A stretch of 64,000 nucleotides of DNA from Bacteroidota bacterium (lineage in GTDB: Bacteria; Bacteroidota; Bacteroidia; Chitinophagales; Chitinophagaceae): contig JAFAFR010000032.1 in the NCBI GenBank assembly GCA_023423405.1, forward strand, positions 1 through 64,000, written 5' to 3'. This document shows positions 26,455 through 34,789 of this stretch, piece by piece. The notes under the pieces are model-generated. The model made no database searches. It was not told where the DNA came from and was given only the letters and a program-made list of their open reading frames with translations. The first letter of the stretch is position 1; the number at the start of each line of letters is the position of its first letter. The translations under genes were made by a program, and so were the position numbers.

Positions 26455-27354
26455 ATGAAGAGCGGAAACGATAAAATCCTTCGGGAAATAACCCCCCTTA
26501 CCCAAAGCGATTGTTTTACGCTTTTTAGCCGCGTTAAGACAGGTTTTGATTTTCCACTGCACATCCACGAAGAATTTGAGCTGAATTTTATCCAACATGC
26601 GAAGTCGGCCCGCCGGGTAGTGGGTGACCATATGGAGGAGATCGATGACATGGAACTGGTACTGGTTGGACCCAATCTCCAGCATGGGTGGTTCACCCAC
26701 AAATGCCAGAGCCAGGAGATCAGGGAAGTGACCATTCAGTTTCACAAGGATCTTTTTGACGAGAAGATGCTGCGACGCAACCAGCTCAGCTTTATCCGTG
26801 CGATGCTGGAAAAATCGTTGCGCGGCATACTGTTTTCTGCCGAAACCATAAAGCTGCTGGCGCCGCGCATCATCAACCTGAACCAGAAACACGGGTTTGA
26901 TTCCGTGCTGGAACTGTTTTCCATATTGCACGACCTGAGCATATCGCGCAACATGCGGATCCTGTCGGATTCCACTTTCAACAACATTGAGCAGTTCACG
27001 TACAACAGCCGGCGTATTGAAAAATCGCTGGAATACATGAACAACAATTTCGACAAGCAGATCTCGCTGAACGACGTGGCGCGTTTGGTAAGCATGAGCG
27101 ATGTGGCTTTCAGCCGGTTCTTCAAAACCCGCACCGGCAATAATTTCATCGACAGCCTGATCGAGATCCGCCTGGGGCATGCCAGCCGTATGCTGATCGA
27201 CACCACGCATTCCATTGGTGAAATTGCCTACCGTTGCGGTTTCAATAACATGTCGAATTTCAACCGGGTGTTTAAAAAGAAAAAAGGCTGTACGCCCAAG
27301 GAGTTCCGGGAAAACTATAATGCCGTGGGAGCGGGTACGAGGGTGTTCATTTAG
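26455..27354 (+). CDS. AraC family transcriptional regulator
   Basis: From MKSGNDKILR at 26455 the protein is 299 aa; the frame opens earlier at 26377 but the added 26 residues are hydrophobic and untypical. It has an N-terminal cupin sugar-sensing domain (DFPLHIHEEFELNFIQH) and a C-terminal pair of helix-turn-helix motifs (LNDVARLVSMSDVAFSRFFK, then IGEIAYRCGFNNMSNFNRVFKK). It is divergent from the symporter/GH130 operon across 249 bases, so it most likely controls that operon in response to its sugar. Confidence 0.9.
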   Translation: MKSGNDKILREITPLTQSDCFTLFSRVKTGFDFPLHIHEEFELNFIQHAKSARRVVGDHMEEIDDMELVLVGPNLQHGWFTHKCQSQEIREVTIQFHKDLFDEKMLRRNQLSFIRAMLEKSLRGILFSAETIKLLAPRIINLNQKHGFDSVLELFSILHDLSISRNMRILSDSTFNNIEQFTYNSRRIEKSLEYMNNNFDKQISLNDVARLVSMSDVAFSRFFKTRTGNNFIDSLIEIRLGHASRMLIDTTHSIGEIAYRCGFNNMSNFNRVFKKKKGCTPKEFRENYNAVGAGTRVFI

Positions 27355-27404
27355 GGAACAGGCGGCATAAGGCAAGATTCGCAATCAATGGTCTTCCTGC
27401 ACGC

Positions 27405-28496
27405 TCATTTCATAAGACTACGATACAAAGCTTCCATTTGCGGCACTACCACTTCGGGATAAAAATGGCGTACCAACCGCAGCGATTCCAGGCGATGTTT
27501 TTCCAGCAGGCTTTCATCCTGCAGGTAGTGACCGATCGAGCGGTACATGCTTTCCGGGTTGCCGGGTTCAAACAGGTATCCATTCACGCCGTCTTCCATG
27601 ATCTCGGGAATACCGCCTACTCCTGTAGCCAGCACGGGCAATCCATAACTCATGGCTTCGAGAATGCAAATAGGAAGGCCCTCATTGTAAGAAGGCAAAA
27701 TAAACCCATCCACTTCAGACAGGTATTTTCTTTTCCCCTCTTCATCGATCCATCCGCAGTAGCAGAGAATTTTCCCAATACCTTCCCTGTCGATGACGCC
27801 TTTCAGCTCCTCCACTTTTCCAATGCCTCCCAGGGAAATTTTCAGCTTTCCATCCAGCGCCGCTTTGTGCGCGCGGGCCATCTCCGCCATATCAAACACT
27901 CCCTTTTTCTTGTCGATCAGTCCCAGGAAAAGCAGGTGCAATGGTTGCGATGAGTTCCTGGTCTTATTTGCCGGCAGCGTCGTTGCCGGCGGAGAAATAA
28001 GGTTGTACACCACCGTGGTATGGGCAATACCAAATTTGGCGCGGTATTGTTTTTCCCAGTTGGGCGTGAGACAGCCGACCAGGTCGGCATTATGGAGCAG
28101 GTAATTACAGCAACGGCGATAGAAGGCAGACCCCCGGTCGTATTTGACCATCCATTCGGAAGAATGGATATGGTAAATGTATTTGCGTCGGAAGATAGCC
28201 TTGCCGGTAAATACCACTAGCGCTTTCCGGTAAACGCTCTGGCCAAAGGAGCCGTGGATGTGGAGTATTTTTATTTCCGGCCTTGTCAGCAGTATCCACC
28301 ACAACCGGATATAATTCCCTGCGAAATAGAAAACCTTTCCAAGGTTGGATATATGCCTTTGACTGCCTATCGCCCTGAAAGCAGGAAAGAATTTCTTGTA
28401 CGTAGCCAAAACCGCACCTACGCCTCCCCGGTAGTGCACGTGATCCTCTCCAATATGTAATACCGATTCAAAAACCTCCTTCTGTCCTTTTTCCAT
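27405..28496 (-). CDS. Glycosyltransferase family 4 protein
   Basis: The 363-aa GT-B enzyme has an N-terminal acceptor domain and a C-terminal nucleotide-sugar domain with LPSYNEGLPICILEAMSYGLP and GGIPEIMEDGVNGYLFEPGN, including the conserved EX7E pair. It should transfer a sugar from a nucleotide donor for exopolysaccharide or envelope glycan synthesis. It has no signal peptide. It stands 15 bases after the heparinase-like gene on the same strand, but no other polysaccharide-synthesis genes are near. The donor and acceptor are unknown. Confidence 0.88.
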   Translation of the reverse strand: MEKGQKEVFESVLHIGEDHVHYRGGVGAVLATYKKFFPAFRAIGSQRHISNLGKVFYFAGNYIRLWWILLTRPEIKILHIHGSFGQSVYRKALVVFTGKAIFRRKYIYHIHSSEWMVKYDRGSAFYRRCCNYLLHNADLVGCLTPNWEKQYRAKFGIAHTTVVYNLISPPATTLPANKTRNSSQPLHLLFLGLIDKKKGVFDMAEMARAHKAALDGKLKISLGGIGKVEELKGVIDREGIGKILCYCGWIDEEGKRKYLSEVDGFILPSYNEGLPICILEAMSYGLPVLATGVGGIPEIMEDGVNGYLFEPGNPESMYRSIGHYLQDESLLEKHRLESLRLVRHFYPEVVVPQMEALYRSLMK

Positions 28497-28511
28497 CCGG
28501 CTCCTTCACTG

Positions 28512-31496
28512 TTATTCTAGTTTGTTGATCTGCCTGCTCAATATGGAACGGTTGCCCTGGGTAACGCGCAACAGGTACATGCCGGCCGGCACGCCGCTAA
28601 GGTACAAAGTCCTTTGCAGCAATGCACCTGTCTTTTCAAACCGGTCGTGCCAGATCTCAGCCCCCTGCATATTGTAGATCCTTACTACAACCGGGCCTGT
28701 TTGTACGCTGTTCATTTCTATGACCAGCTGGCTCTTTACGGGGTTGGGATAAGTCACTACCTGGGCATCTCCCCATCGCCATGCAGCACTGCGGTTCGCA
28801 ACAGGTGCAGATATAGTTGCCGCGATGGTTTCCGTTCCGCCGGCCACACGGGCTGCGGCGGCCAGGGGAAGGATGTTTACGGTAACCCGCGCCGTATCGC
28901 TTGCACCACCATTGTCGACAACCACCAGCCGGAAAATATAGGTACCTACTGAAATGTTACGGACAATATTTACAGAAGAATCGGGGTAAGACATCAGCGC
29001 GCCTGCAGGGCCCGATTCCTGGGTCCAGCGATAAGTTACTATCTGGCCGTCGGGATCACTGCTTGCGGTAGCACGAAGCGTAATGGTGTTGTACAATATC
29101 TGGAAACTCTGATCCGTGCCGGCATCTGCCACCGGTGGCTGGTTGGAACCGGGAAGCGGCAGCAAGGTAAAGCTGACCGGTGCGGATGAAACACCGCCCT
29201 TATTGTCTGTAACGATCAGGCGGAAAACATAGGTGGCAGCCTGTGGATCGCGTGCAAGACAATAGAAGGAATCAGGTGTGCTGAGAAAAATAGCCGGTCC
29301 CGATTCCTGCACCCATTTATAACTTACTATGTTCCCGTCAGGGTCATAAGACTGGCTGCCGTTAAGGGTAATGGTATTGTACAGGTTTTGATAAGTGGCT
29401 CCGTTTCCCGGCACTGCCACCGGCAATGCATTGGCCAACGGAATGCCGCTTACTCCATCAACAGCGGGAGTAAGCGTAATAGTAACTGTACTGGAACTGG
29501 TCATCCCGTTATTGTCGGTTACTCTTAACCGAAATACATAGGTTCCCGATACTGCCACATTCCTGCAAATGGTTGTCGCCGAATCCGGTGTTGAAATCAA
29601 AACGGAAGGTCCGGCATCCTGGCTCCAGCTATAACTCAGGATGGATCCATCGGGGTCATAGGAATCACTGCCGCGCAAAGTGATCGTATTGTAGAAATAA
29701 GCAAAGGTCTGACTGGCACCGGCATTGGATACAGGCGGCAGATTCACACCGGCAGGAACCGGGTTCACCAAAACCGACACCCTGGCCGTATCTGCAGCAC
29801 CGCTGTTGTCCATTACTATCAGGCCAAAGGTGTAATTTCCTGCTACCAGTGATGCCGCATTTGCAGTTGCCGTATTCTGCCCGGTAAGTACAGCGGCGGA
29901 AGGCCCGCTCACCTGGTACCAATTGTAACTGGCAATAGTGCCGTCGGAATCGAAGGAGGCCCTTCCATCCAAACTCACCGAACTGGTGGGCAGGGTAATG
30001 ATTTGGTTATTTCCTGCAGCAGCCACGGGAGCCAGGTTGGGCAATACGGCCGTACCATCAACATATACCTGTACATAGGAGGTACTGAATGCCCCGCCGT
30101 TGTCGGTAACCACCAGTTTGAAATAATAGGAGCCTTTTTGCAAACCACTCACGGTTGGCGCAGCCGTATTTGCATTGGCAATCTGGCTTAAGAACGGCCC
30201 CGATTCCTGCGACCAGGCATAGGAAACAATGCCCCCATCGGGATCCGAAGATCCTGCAGCAGAAAGCTGTACAGCATTAACAGGCAGGGTAATGATGCGC
30301 GTGGCTCCGGCGTTGGCGACCGGTGGCCGGTTGGCAGCAGCCGTACCTGAAACATTCACATCCATCATCGCCGAAGAAGTGGCGCCGTTATTGTCGGTGA
30401 CCGTCAGCCGGAACCTGTACTGTCCCTGCTGCAGACCCGTCACTTTCAAATCGGGTGCATTGATATCTGCCATCACAGGCAATTGAGGTGCTGTCTCAAC
30501 GCTCCACTGGTAACGGGTGATGGTTCCATCGGGATCGATGGAACCACTGCCTTTGATGGTTGCGGTATTAACAGGCAGTGTAATATTCTGGTTGTTGCCG
30601 ACGGAAGCGACAGGCGAAATATTGGAAGGCAGCGGATTCGGGAGCAAAAAGTCCTGCAGAATGGATTGCTGATTCCCGATCCGTATGTTGTCGAGGTAAT
30701 ACACGCGGCTGGTCAGCACAGATTGTTCCAATTGGCTGGGCCAGGAAGAGCCCCATACCCACCGGTACAGGCCGATCTTAAAAAACGGATCGTAGGAACC
30801 CCTGTAATAATTCTTTCCCTGGTAGTCCAGCACCAATTGTCCGTTCTTCCAGATCTTCAGCGAACCATCGTTGTTGTAGGAATAATTGTACTGGAAGATC
30901 CAGTCTGTCCATTGGTCCCTTACCCAGGGGCCTAGATTAAAGCTCACCAATTTTATGTTCGCGCCCCGGTCTACATTGATATCTACAGAATCATAACGGA
31001 GTTCAACAATCCAATCGCCTTTATACACCTGCAGCGATAATGGCGGGGAGGCCGACAGGTCTACATTCGTGGCACGGTAATGCCATTGCGCCAGCACTTC
31101 GTGAACGGAATCCCTGCTGAAATTTGAAGGAAAGTAGGTGCTGAATCCCCACCAGCGGCGGTTTGTTTCATGTGGAATAGGATAGCTGTTATCAGAGAGC
31201 TCTGCACGTTTGTTGCTGTAAATCTCAGGATCGGTCTTGCGCAACTCAACCCGCAGGGATTGTCTGCCGGTGCGCTTATAGGCGGTACTTGTAGTCATGG
31301 AATAGGAGCAGCAGGCTTCCATTCCATCCCATCCAAGTCCAATATTGGGGTCCTCAAAATCCTTATACAATATGGTATTAGGCTGTCCCTTTGCCAACAG
31401 TGTGGTAAGCAGTACACAAATGGTAAGCAAGGGGAGACGCATCTTCTTCCTTACAATTGCCTTCATTTTGGTCATTTTCGGTGGGTTATAGGGGCA
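28512..31496 (-). CDS. Secreted heparinase-I-like protein with six PKD repeats and T9SS tail
   Basis: I place the start near 31496-31466 (Mets before KAIVRKKMRL); the protein is 984-994 aa. After a signal peptide (LLTICVLLTTLLAKGQ), residues about 30-280 resemble the heparin-lyase-I-like jelly-roll family (Polysacc_lyase): RRWWGFSTYFPSNF, EVLAQWHY, YYRGSYDPFFKIGLYRW. Six Ig-like PKD/REJ-type repeats of about 95 residues follow (each opening PPVAxAG and holding a DPDG core). A C-terminal sorting domain for type IX secretion ends it (VVTYPNPVKSQLVIE ... VPAGMYLLRVTQGN). It is therefore an exported polysaccharide-binding or -cleaving enzyme; whether lyase residues are all present is not settled by eye. 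Confidence 0.82.
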   Translation of the reverse strand, partial: CPYNPPKMTKMKAIVRKKMRLPLLTICVLLTTLLAKGQPNTILYKDFEDPNIGLGWDGMEACCSYSMTTSTAYKRTGRQSLRVELRKTDPEIYSNKRAELSDNSYPIPHETNRRWWGFSTYFPSNFSRDSVHEVLAQWHYRATNVDLSASPPLSLQVYKGDWIVELRYDSVDINVDRGANIKLVSFNLGPWVRDQWTDWIFQYNYSYNNDGSLKIWKNGQLVLDYQGKNYYRGSYDPFFKIGLYRWVWGSSWPSQLEQSVLTSRVYYLDNIRIGNQQSILQDFLLPNPLPSNISPVASVGNNQNITLPVNTATIKGSGSIDPDGTITRYQWSVETAPQLPVMADINAPDLKVTGLQQGQYRFRLTVTDNNGATSSAMMDVNVSGTAAANRPPVANAGATRIITLPVNAVQLSAAGSSDPDGGIVSYAWSQESGPFLSQIANANTAAPTVSGLQKGSYYFKLVVTDNGGAFSTSYVQVYVDGTAVLPNLAPVAAAGNNQIITLPTSSVSLDGRASFDSDGTIASYNWYQVSGPSAAVLTGQNTATANAASLVAGNYTFGLIVMDNSGAADTARVSVLVNPVPAGVNLPPVSNAGASQTFAYFYNTITLRGSDSYDPDGSILSYSWSQDAGPSVLISTPDSATTICRNVAVSGTYVFRLRVTDNNGMTSSSTVTITLTPAVDGVSGIPLANALPVAVPGNGATYQNLYNTITLNGSQSYDPDGNIVSYKWVQESGPAIFLSTPDSFYCLARDPQAATYVFRLIVTDNKGGVSSAPVSFTLLPLPGSNQPPVADAGTDQSFQILYNTITLRATASSDPDGQIVTYRWTQESGPAGALMSYPDSSVNIVRNISVGTYIFRLVVVDNGGASDTARVTVNILPLAAAARVAGGTETIAATISAPVANRSAAWRWGDAQVVTYPNPVKSQLVIEMNSVQTGPVVVRIYNMQGAEIWHDRFEKTGALLQRTLYLSGVPAGMYLLRVTQGNRSILSRQINKLE

Positions 31497-31750
31497 CGGC
31501 CAGCCAATCACTTGGTGAGGTCATTCGAAGGATTCTTGTGCTGCATGGGGAAGCTGCAACAGGCCCAACCATATACCCATAGGGGGGATCAAGGGGTAGT
31601 CCCGAAAAGCTAATCAACATTATGGTCTTATGGATATTGTACGTTACAGAGGACGTAAAACGCTGGGTCCGGTAATTTCTACCGAAAAACAAAGAAAATA
31701 CAAATATTAAAGAAAGTCAAATTAAATTTTTACTAACCGCCAACCCCCGG

Positions 31751-32845
31751 TTACCGTGGAAAGGCCGCCGGATCCAGCCCGGGCAGTATCCTCAGGGCAT
31801 TCCGGTAGTAGACTTTCTGCAGTACTTCGTCCGGCAGACCCATTCCATACATGCGCCAGAACGCATGGTAACGCTTATGATAGGGAAAGTACTCGTCCCG
31901 CGTTTCCAGCACCCTGAAATAGGTATCGTACTCCGATGGCACCCAACTGTCTTTTCCGAACAGGATGCGGTCCTGGTACTTGACGAAAAAATTCCGGGCC
32001 TGGATGGGCTGCCTGCCCAGTTCGGCAATGACGGCGCCGAATTCCACCACCACGTTCGGCAGGCGGGTCAGCAGGCTGTCGAGCTTGCCGAGGTTATTGG
32101 GATACCAGCCAAAATGGGCGGCGATGAAGGTAGTGCGCGGGTGGTTGGCGAAGAGGCGGTGCTGCTCGGCGATCAGGTCCTCCCAGGGCTCAGGGTTTTG
32201 ATCGCCGCGCCGGCGTCCGGGGTGGGTCTGCAGTTCCAGGAGGCGCTCGTTGTGCTCATCCATAGGGTCCCAGAACGATTTGGGATCGGCCGTATGGATC
32301 AACACAGGAATATGCAGCTCTGCGCATTTCTCCCATACCGGGTTGAGGCGCGGATCATCCACCAGCACCCGCTTCCCACGGTTATCTGTAACCGAGAAGC
32401 CCAGGTTTTTGAAGATCTTTAATCCGCTTGCACCATTCTTCACGTCTTCCGCCAGTTGCGCCGCCGCCTGCTTTCCCCATCCTTCCTCTCCTATCCCGTT
32501 GAAATTGAGATTGGCAAATACCAGGAACCGACCGGGGTAATTGACGCGGATAGAACTGATCTTTTCCTGCAACTGTTTCCCCGAGCCACCGCTGAGGTTC
32601 ACCATCACGCGCATGTTCATTTTGTCCATGGCCCCAACCAGGCTTTCGAGCTGGCTTTTACCCATGGAACCCTGGTGGTTGTGTACATCTATAAACGGAT
32701 ATTTTGCGCGGTGCAGCAGGTGCTCCGGCACTACCAGCGTGGAAACCGGGTCGTAACGGTCATAAGGCATCGTTTCCTGGGCCGCAACGGAAGCGGACAA
32801 CAGCAGCGCGGGAAGGAGAATGCGGAAGGAATTAGTAAGCATCAT
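31751..32845 (-). CDS. Exported amidohydrolase family protein
   Basis: From MMLTNSFRIL at 32845 the protein is 364 aa with a signal peptide (LLPALLLSASVAAQ). It is a TIM-barrel amidohydrolase of the amidohydrolase_2 group: DVHNHQGS supplies the two metal His, PVLIHTADP the third, TFIAAHFGWYP the fourth, and LFGKDSWVP the catalytic Asp. These proteins hydrolyse or decarboxylate aromatic or sugar-derived acids. Substrate unknown. The gene is divergent from the ABC exporter with 48 bases between starts. The stretch 31497-31750 upstream of the heparinase-like gene holds no coding region I can support and is AT-rich at 31680-31740, as expected for a promoter. Confidence 0.8.
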   Translation of the reverse strand: MMLTNSFRILLPALLLSASVAAQETMPYDRYDPVSTLVVPEHLLHRAKYPFIDVHNHQGSMGKSQLESLVGAMDKMNMRVMVNLSGGSGKQLQEKISSIRVNYPGRFLVFANLNFNGIGEEGWGKQAAAQLAEDVKNGASGLKIFKNLGFSVTDNRGKRVLVDDPRLNPVWEKCAELHIPVLIHTADPKSFWDPMDEHNERLLELQTHPGRRRGDQNPEPWEDLIAEQHRLFANHPRTTFIAAHFGWYPNNLGKLDSLLTRLPNVVVEFGAVIAELGRQPIQARNFFVKYQDRILFGKDSWVPSEYDTYFRVLETRDEYFPYHKRYHAFWRMYGMGLPDEVLQKVYYRNALRILPGLDPAAFPR

Positions 32846-32893
32846 ATCAGGATTGGCGAATGGTTTATCTTGCAGCCTTATTGATCCACCCAT

Positions 32894-34789
32894 ATGGCAG
32901 ATACAACAGCAGAACCAAGAAAGGTAAAGATAACAAGGGAGCGGTTAAGGGAAGCACTGGTATTGTTTTCTTATGTCCGCCCTTACCGGGCCGCTTTTTT
33001 TGCCGCACTGGCCTGCATTGCGGTGTCGGCCTTCACCACCAGCCTCTTTCCTTTTTTCCTGGGCAAGATGATCGATGCAGCAGCACCTGGTTCCAATCCT
33101 TCCGGTATTACCGGTGGCGCCGGCGCCATGCCTTTGGGCGACTGGCTCCGGCATACACACTGGAGCCTGAACACCACACTGCTCCTCATCTTTTTGCAGT
33201 TGACCGTGCAAATGGTCTTTTCCTTCCTGCGCGTTTACCTGCTCACCGGCGTGGGCGAAAGGGCGTTGGCCGACATGCGCCGCGATGTGTACAGCCGCCT
33301 GCTCACCATGCCCATGCGCTTTTATACCGAACGCCGTGTAGGCGAACTGAGCAACCGCATCTCCTCCGATCTTTCACAAATTCAGGATGCCGTTTCCTTT
33401 ACACTGGCCGAATTCCTGCGCGGCATCTTCACCCTGCTGATCGGCCTGTCCTTCATATTCTGGATCAACACCAAACTGGCGCTTATCATGCTGGCCGTTG
33501 TTCCGCTGATCGCCGTGGTGGCGGTGTTGTTCGGACGCCACATCAGGCGCATGGCGCGAAAAGTGCAGGACCAACTGGCAGACAGCGGCAATATTGTGCA
33601 GGAAACCTTCCATGGCATCACGGTGGTGAAGGCCTTCACCAGTGAATGGTGGGAGATCAGGCGCTACGTGAAAAGCATTTATACGGTAGTGGAACTGGCC
33701 ATCCGCAATGCGCGGTACCGCGGCGCTTTTATCTCCTTTATGATCTTCAGCGTATTTGGCGCCGTGGCTTTTGTAATGTGGTATGGCGCCAATATGATCC
33801 ATGCCGGCCAGCTCAGCATCGGTTCGCTCACCATGTTCGTGATCTTCTCCGTTTTTGTGGGCGGCACTTTTGCGGGCTTTGCCGATATCTTTTCTCAATT
33901 GCAGAAAACCCTCGGCGCTACGGAAAGCATCCGCGAAATACTGCGCGATGAAGGAGAGCCCGTAACGCTGCAGCCTGTCAGCGTTTCCCCCGCCAACCGC
34001 CTGCAGGGCCAGGTGCGTTTTGAATCAGTTTCCTTTCATTACCCCACGCGCCCCGATGTGCAGGTGCTGCGTCAACTCAGCCTCGAAGCGTTACCGGGAG
34101 AACAGATTGCCCTGGTGGGTCCCAGCGGTGCTGGCAAAACCACCATCGCTTCCCTGCTCCTCTCCTTTTATCCACCCAACAGCGGCCGCATCCTTTTCGA
34201 CGAAAGGGATGCCGGCAGTTTCCCACTTTCTGAACTGCGGCACCAGCTCGCCTTCGTACCGCAGGAAGTCATTCTTTTTGGCGGCACCATCAAGGAAAAC
34301 ATCAGCTATGGTAATCCCGATGCCAGCCAGGAAGCCATTGAAGCGGCCGCCCGCAAAGCCAATGCGCACCATTTCATCGGGAGCTTCCCCGAAGGATATG
34401 AAACCGTTGTGGGAGAACGCGGCATCAAACTGAGTGGCGGTCAGCGGCAACGCATCGCCATTGCCCGCGCCATATTAAAAGACCCTGCCATACTGATCCT
34501 GGACGAAGCCACTTCTTCCCTCGACAGCGAAAGCGAGCAACTGGTGCAGGAAGCACTCGATAACCTGATGAAAGGACGCACGTCTTTCGTGATCGCCCAC
34601 CGGCTTTCCACCATCCGCAATGCCGACCGGATCGTTGTAATTGATAAGGGTATGGTGCTGGAACAGGGCACGCACGCGCAGCTCATGAATGCCGACGGAC
34701 TCTACCGCCGGCTGAATGAAATGCAGTTCGACTTCGACATGGTGACCCGCTCAGCCGCCTCCACGGCCGACGGCATCAATCCTGCCTGA
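32894..34789 (+). CDS. ABC exporter, fused membrane and ATPase domains
   Basis: The 631-aa half-transporter has six membrane segments (about residues 30-330) and an ATPase domain: Walker A GPSGAGKTT, Q-loop FVPQEVILFGG, signature LSGGQRQRIAIARA, Walker B ILILDEATSSLDSES and switch His in IAHRLSTIR. The closest family is the MsbA/lipid and multidrug exporter group. It likely works as a homodimer in the inner membrane. Its last 14 bases overlap the converging GH20 gene. Confidence 0.92.
   Translation: MADTTAEPRKVKITRERLREALVLFSYVRPYRAAFFAALACIAVSAFTTSLFPFFLGKMIDAAAPGSNPSGITGGAGAMPLGDWLRHTHWSLNTTLLLIFLQLTVQMVFSFLRVYLLTGVGERALADMRRDVYSRLLTMPMRFYTERRVGELSNRISSDLSQIQDAVSFTLAEFLRGIFTLLIGLSFIFWINTKLALIMLAVVPLIAVVAVLFGRHIRRMARKVQDQLADSGNIVQETFHGITVVKAFTSEWWEIRRYVKSIYTVVELAIRNARYRGAFISFMIFSVFGAVAFVMWYGANMIHAGQLSIGSLTMFVIFSVFVGGTFAGFADIFSQLQKTLGATESIREILRDEGEPVTLQPVSVSPANRLQGQVRFESVSFHYPTRPDVQVLRQLSLEALPGEQIALVGPSGAGKTTIASLLLSFYPPNSGRILFDERDAGSFPLSELRHQLAFVPQEVILFGGTIKENISYGNPDASQEAIEAAARKANAHHFIGSFPEGYETVVGERGIKLSGGQRQRIAIARAILKDPAILILDEATSSLDSESEQLVQEALDNLMKGRTSFVIAHRLSTIRNADRIVVIDKGMVLEQGTHAQLMNADGLYRRLNEMQFDFDMVTRSAASTADGINPA

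Noticed and set aside
28512..31511. CRISPR-like regular repeats in the giant protein
   Set aside because: The repeats are about 285 bases, diverged and in frame, and encode PKD domains; they are protein repeats.
31486..31692. 68-aa minus-strand frame upstream of the heparinase-like gene
   Set aside because: AT-rich leader region; composition and lack of motifs suggest it is non-coding.
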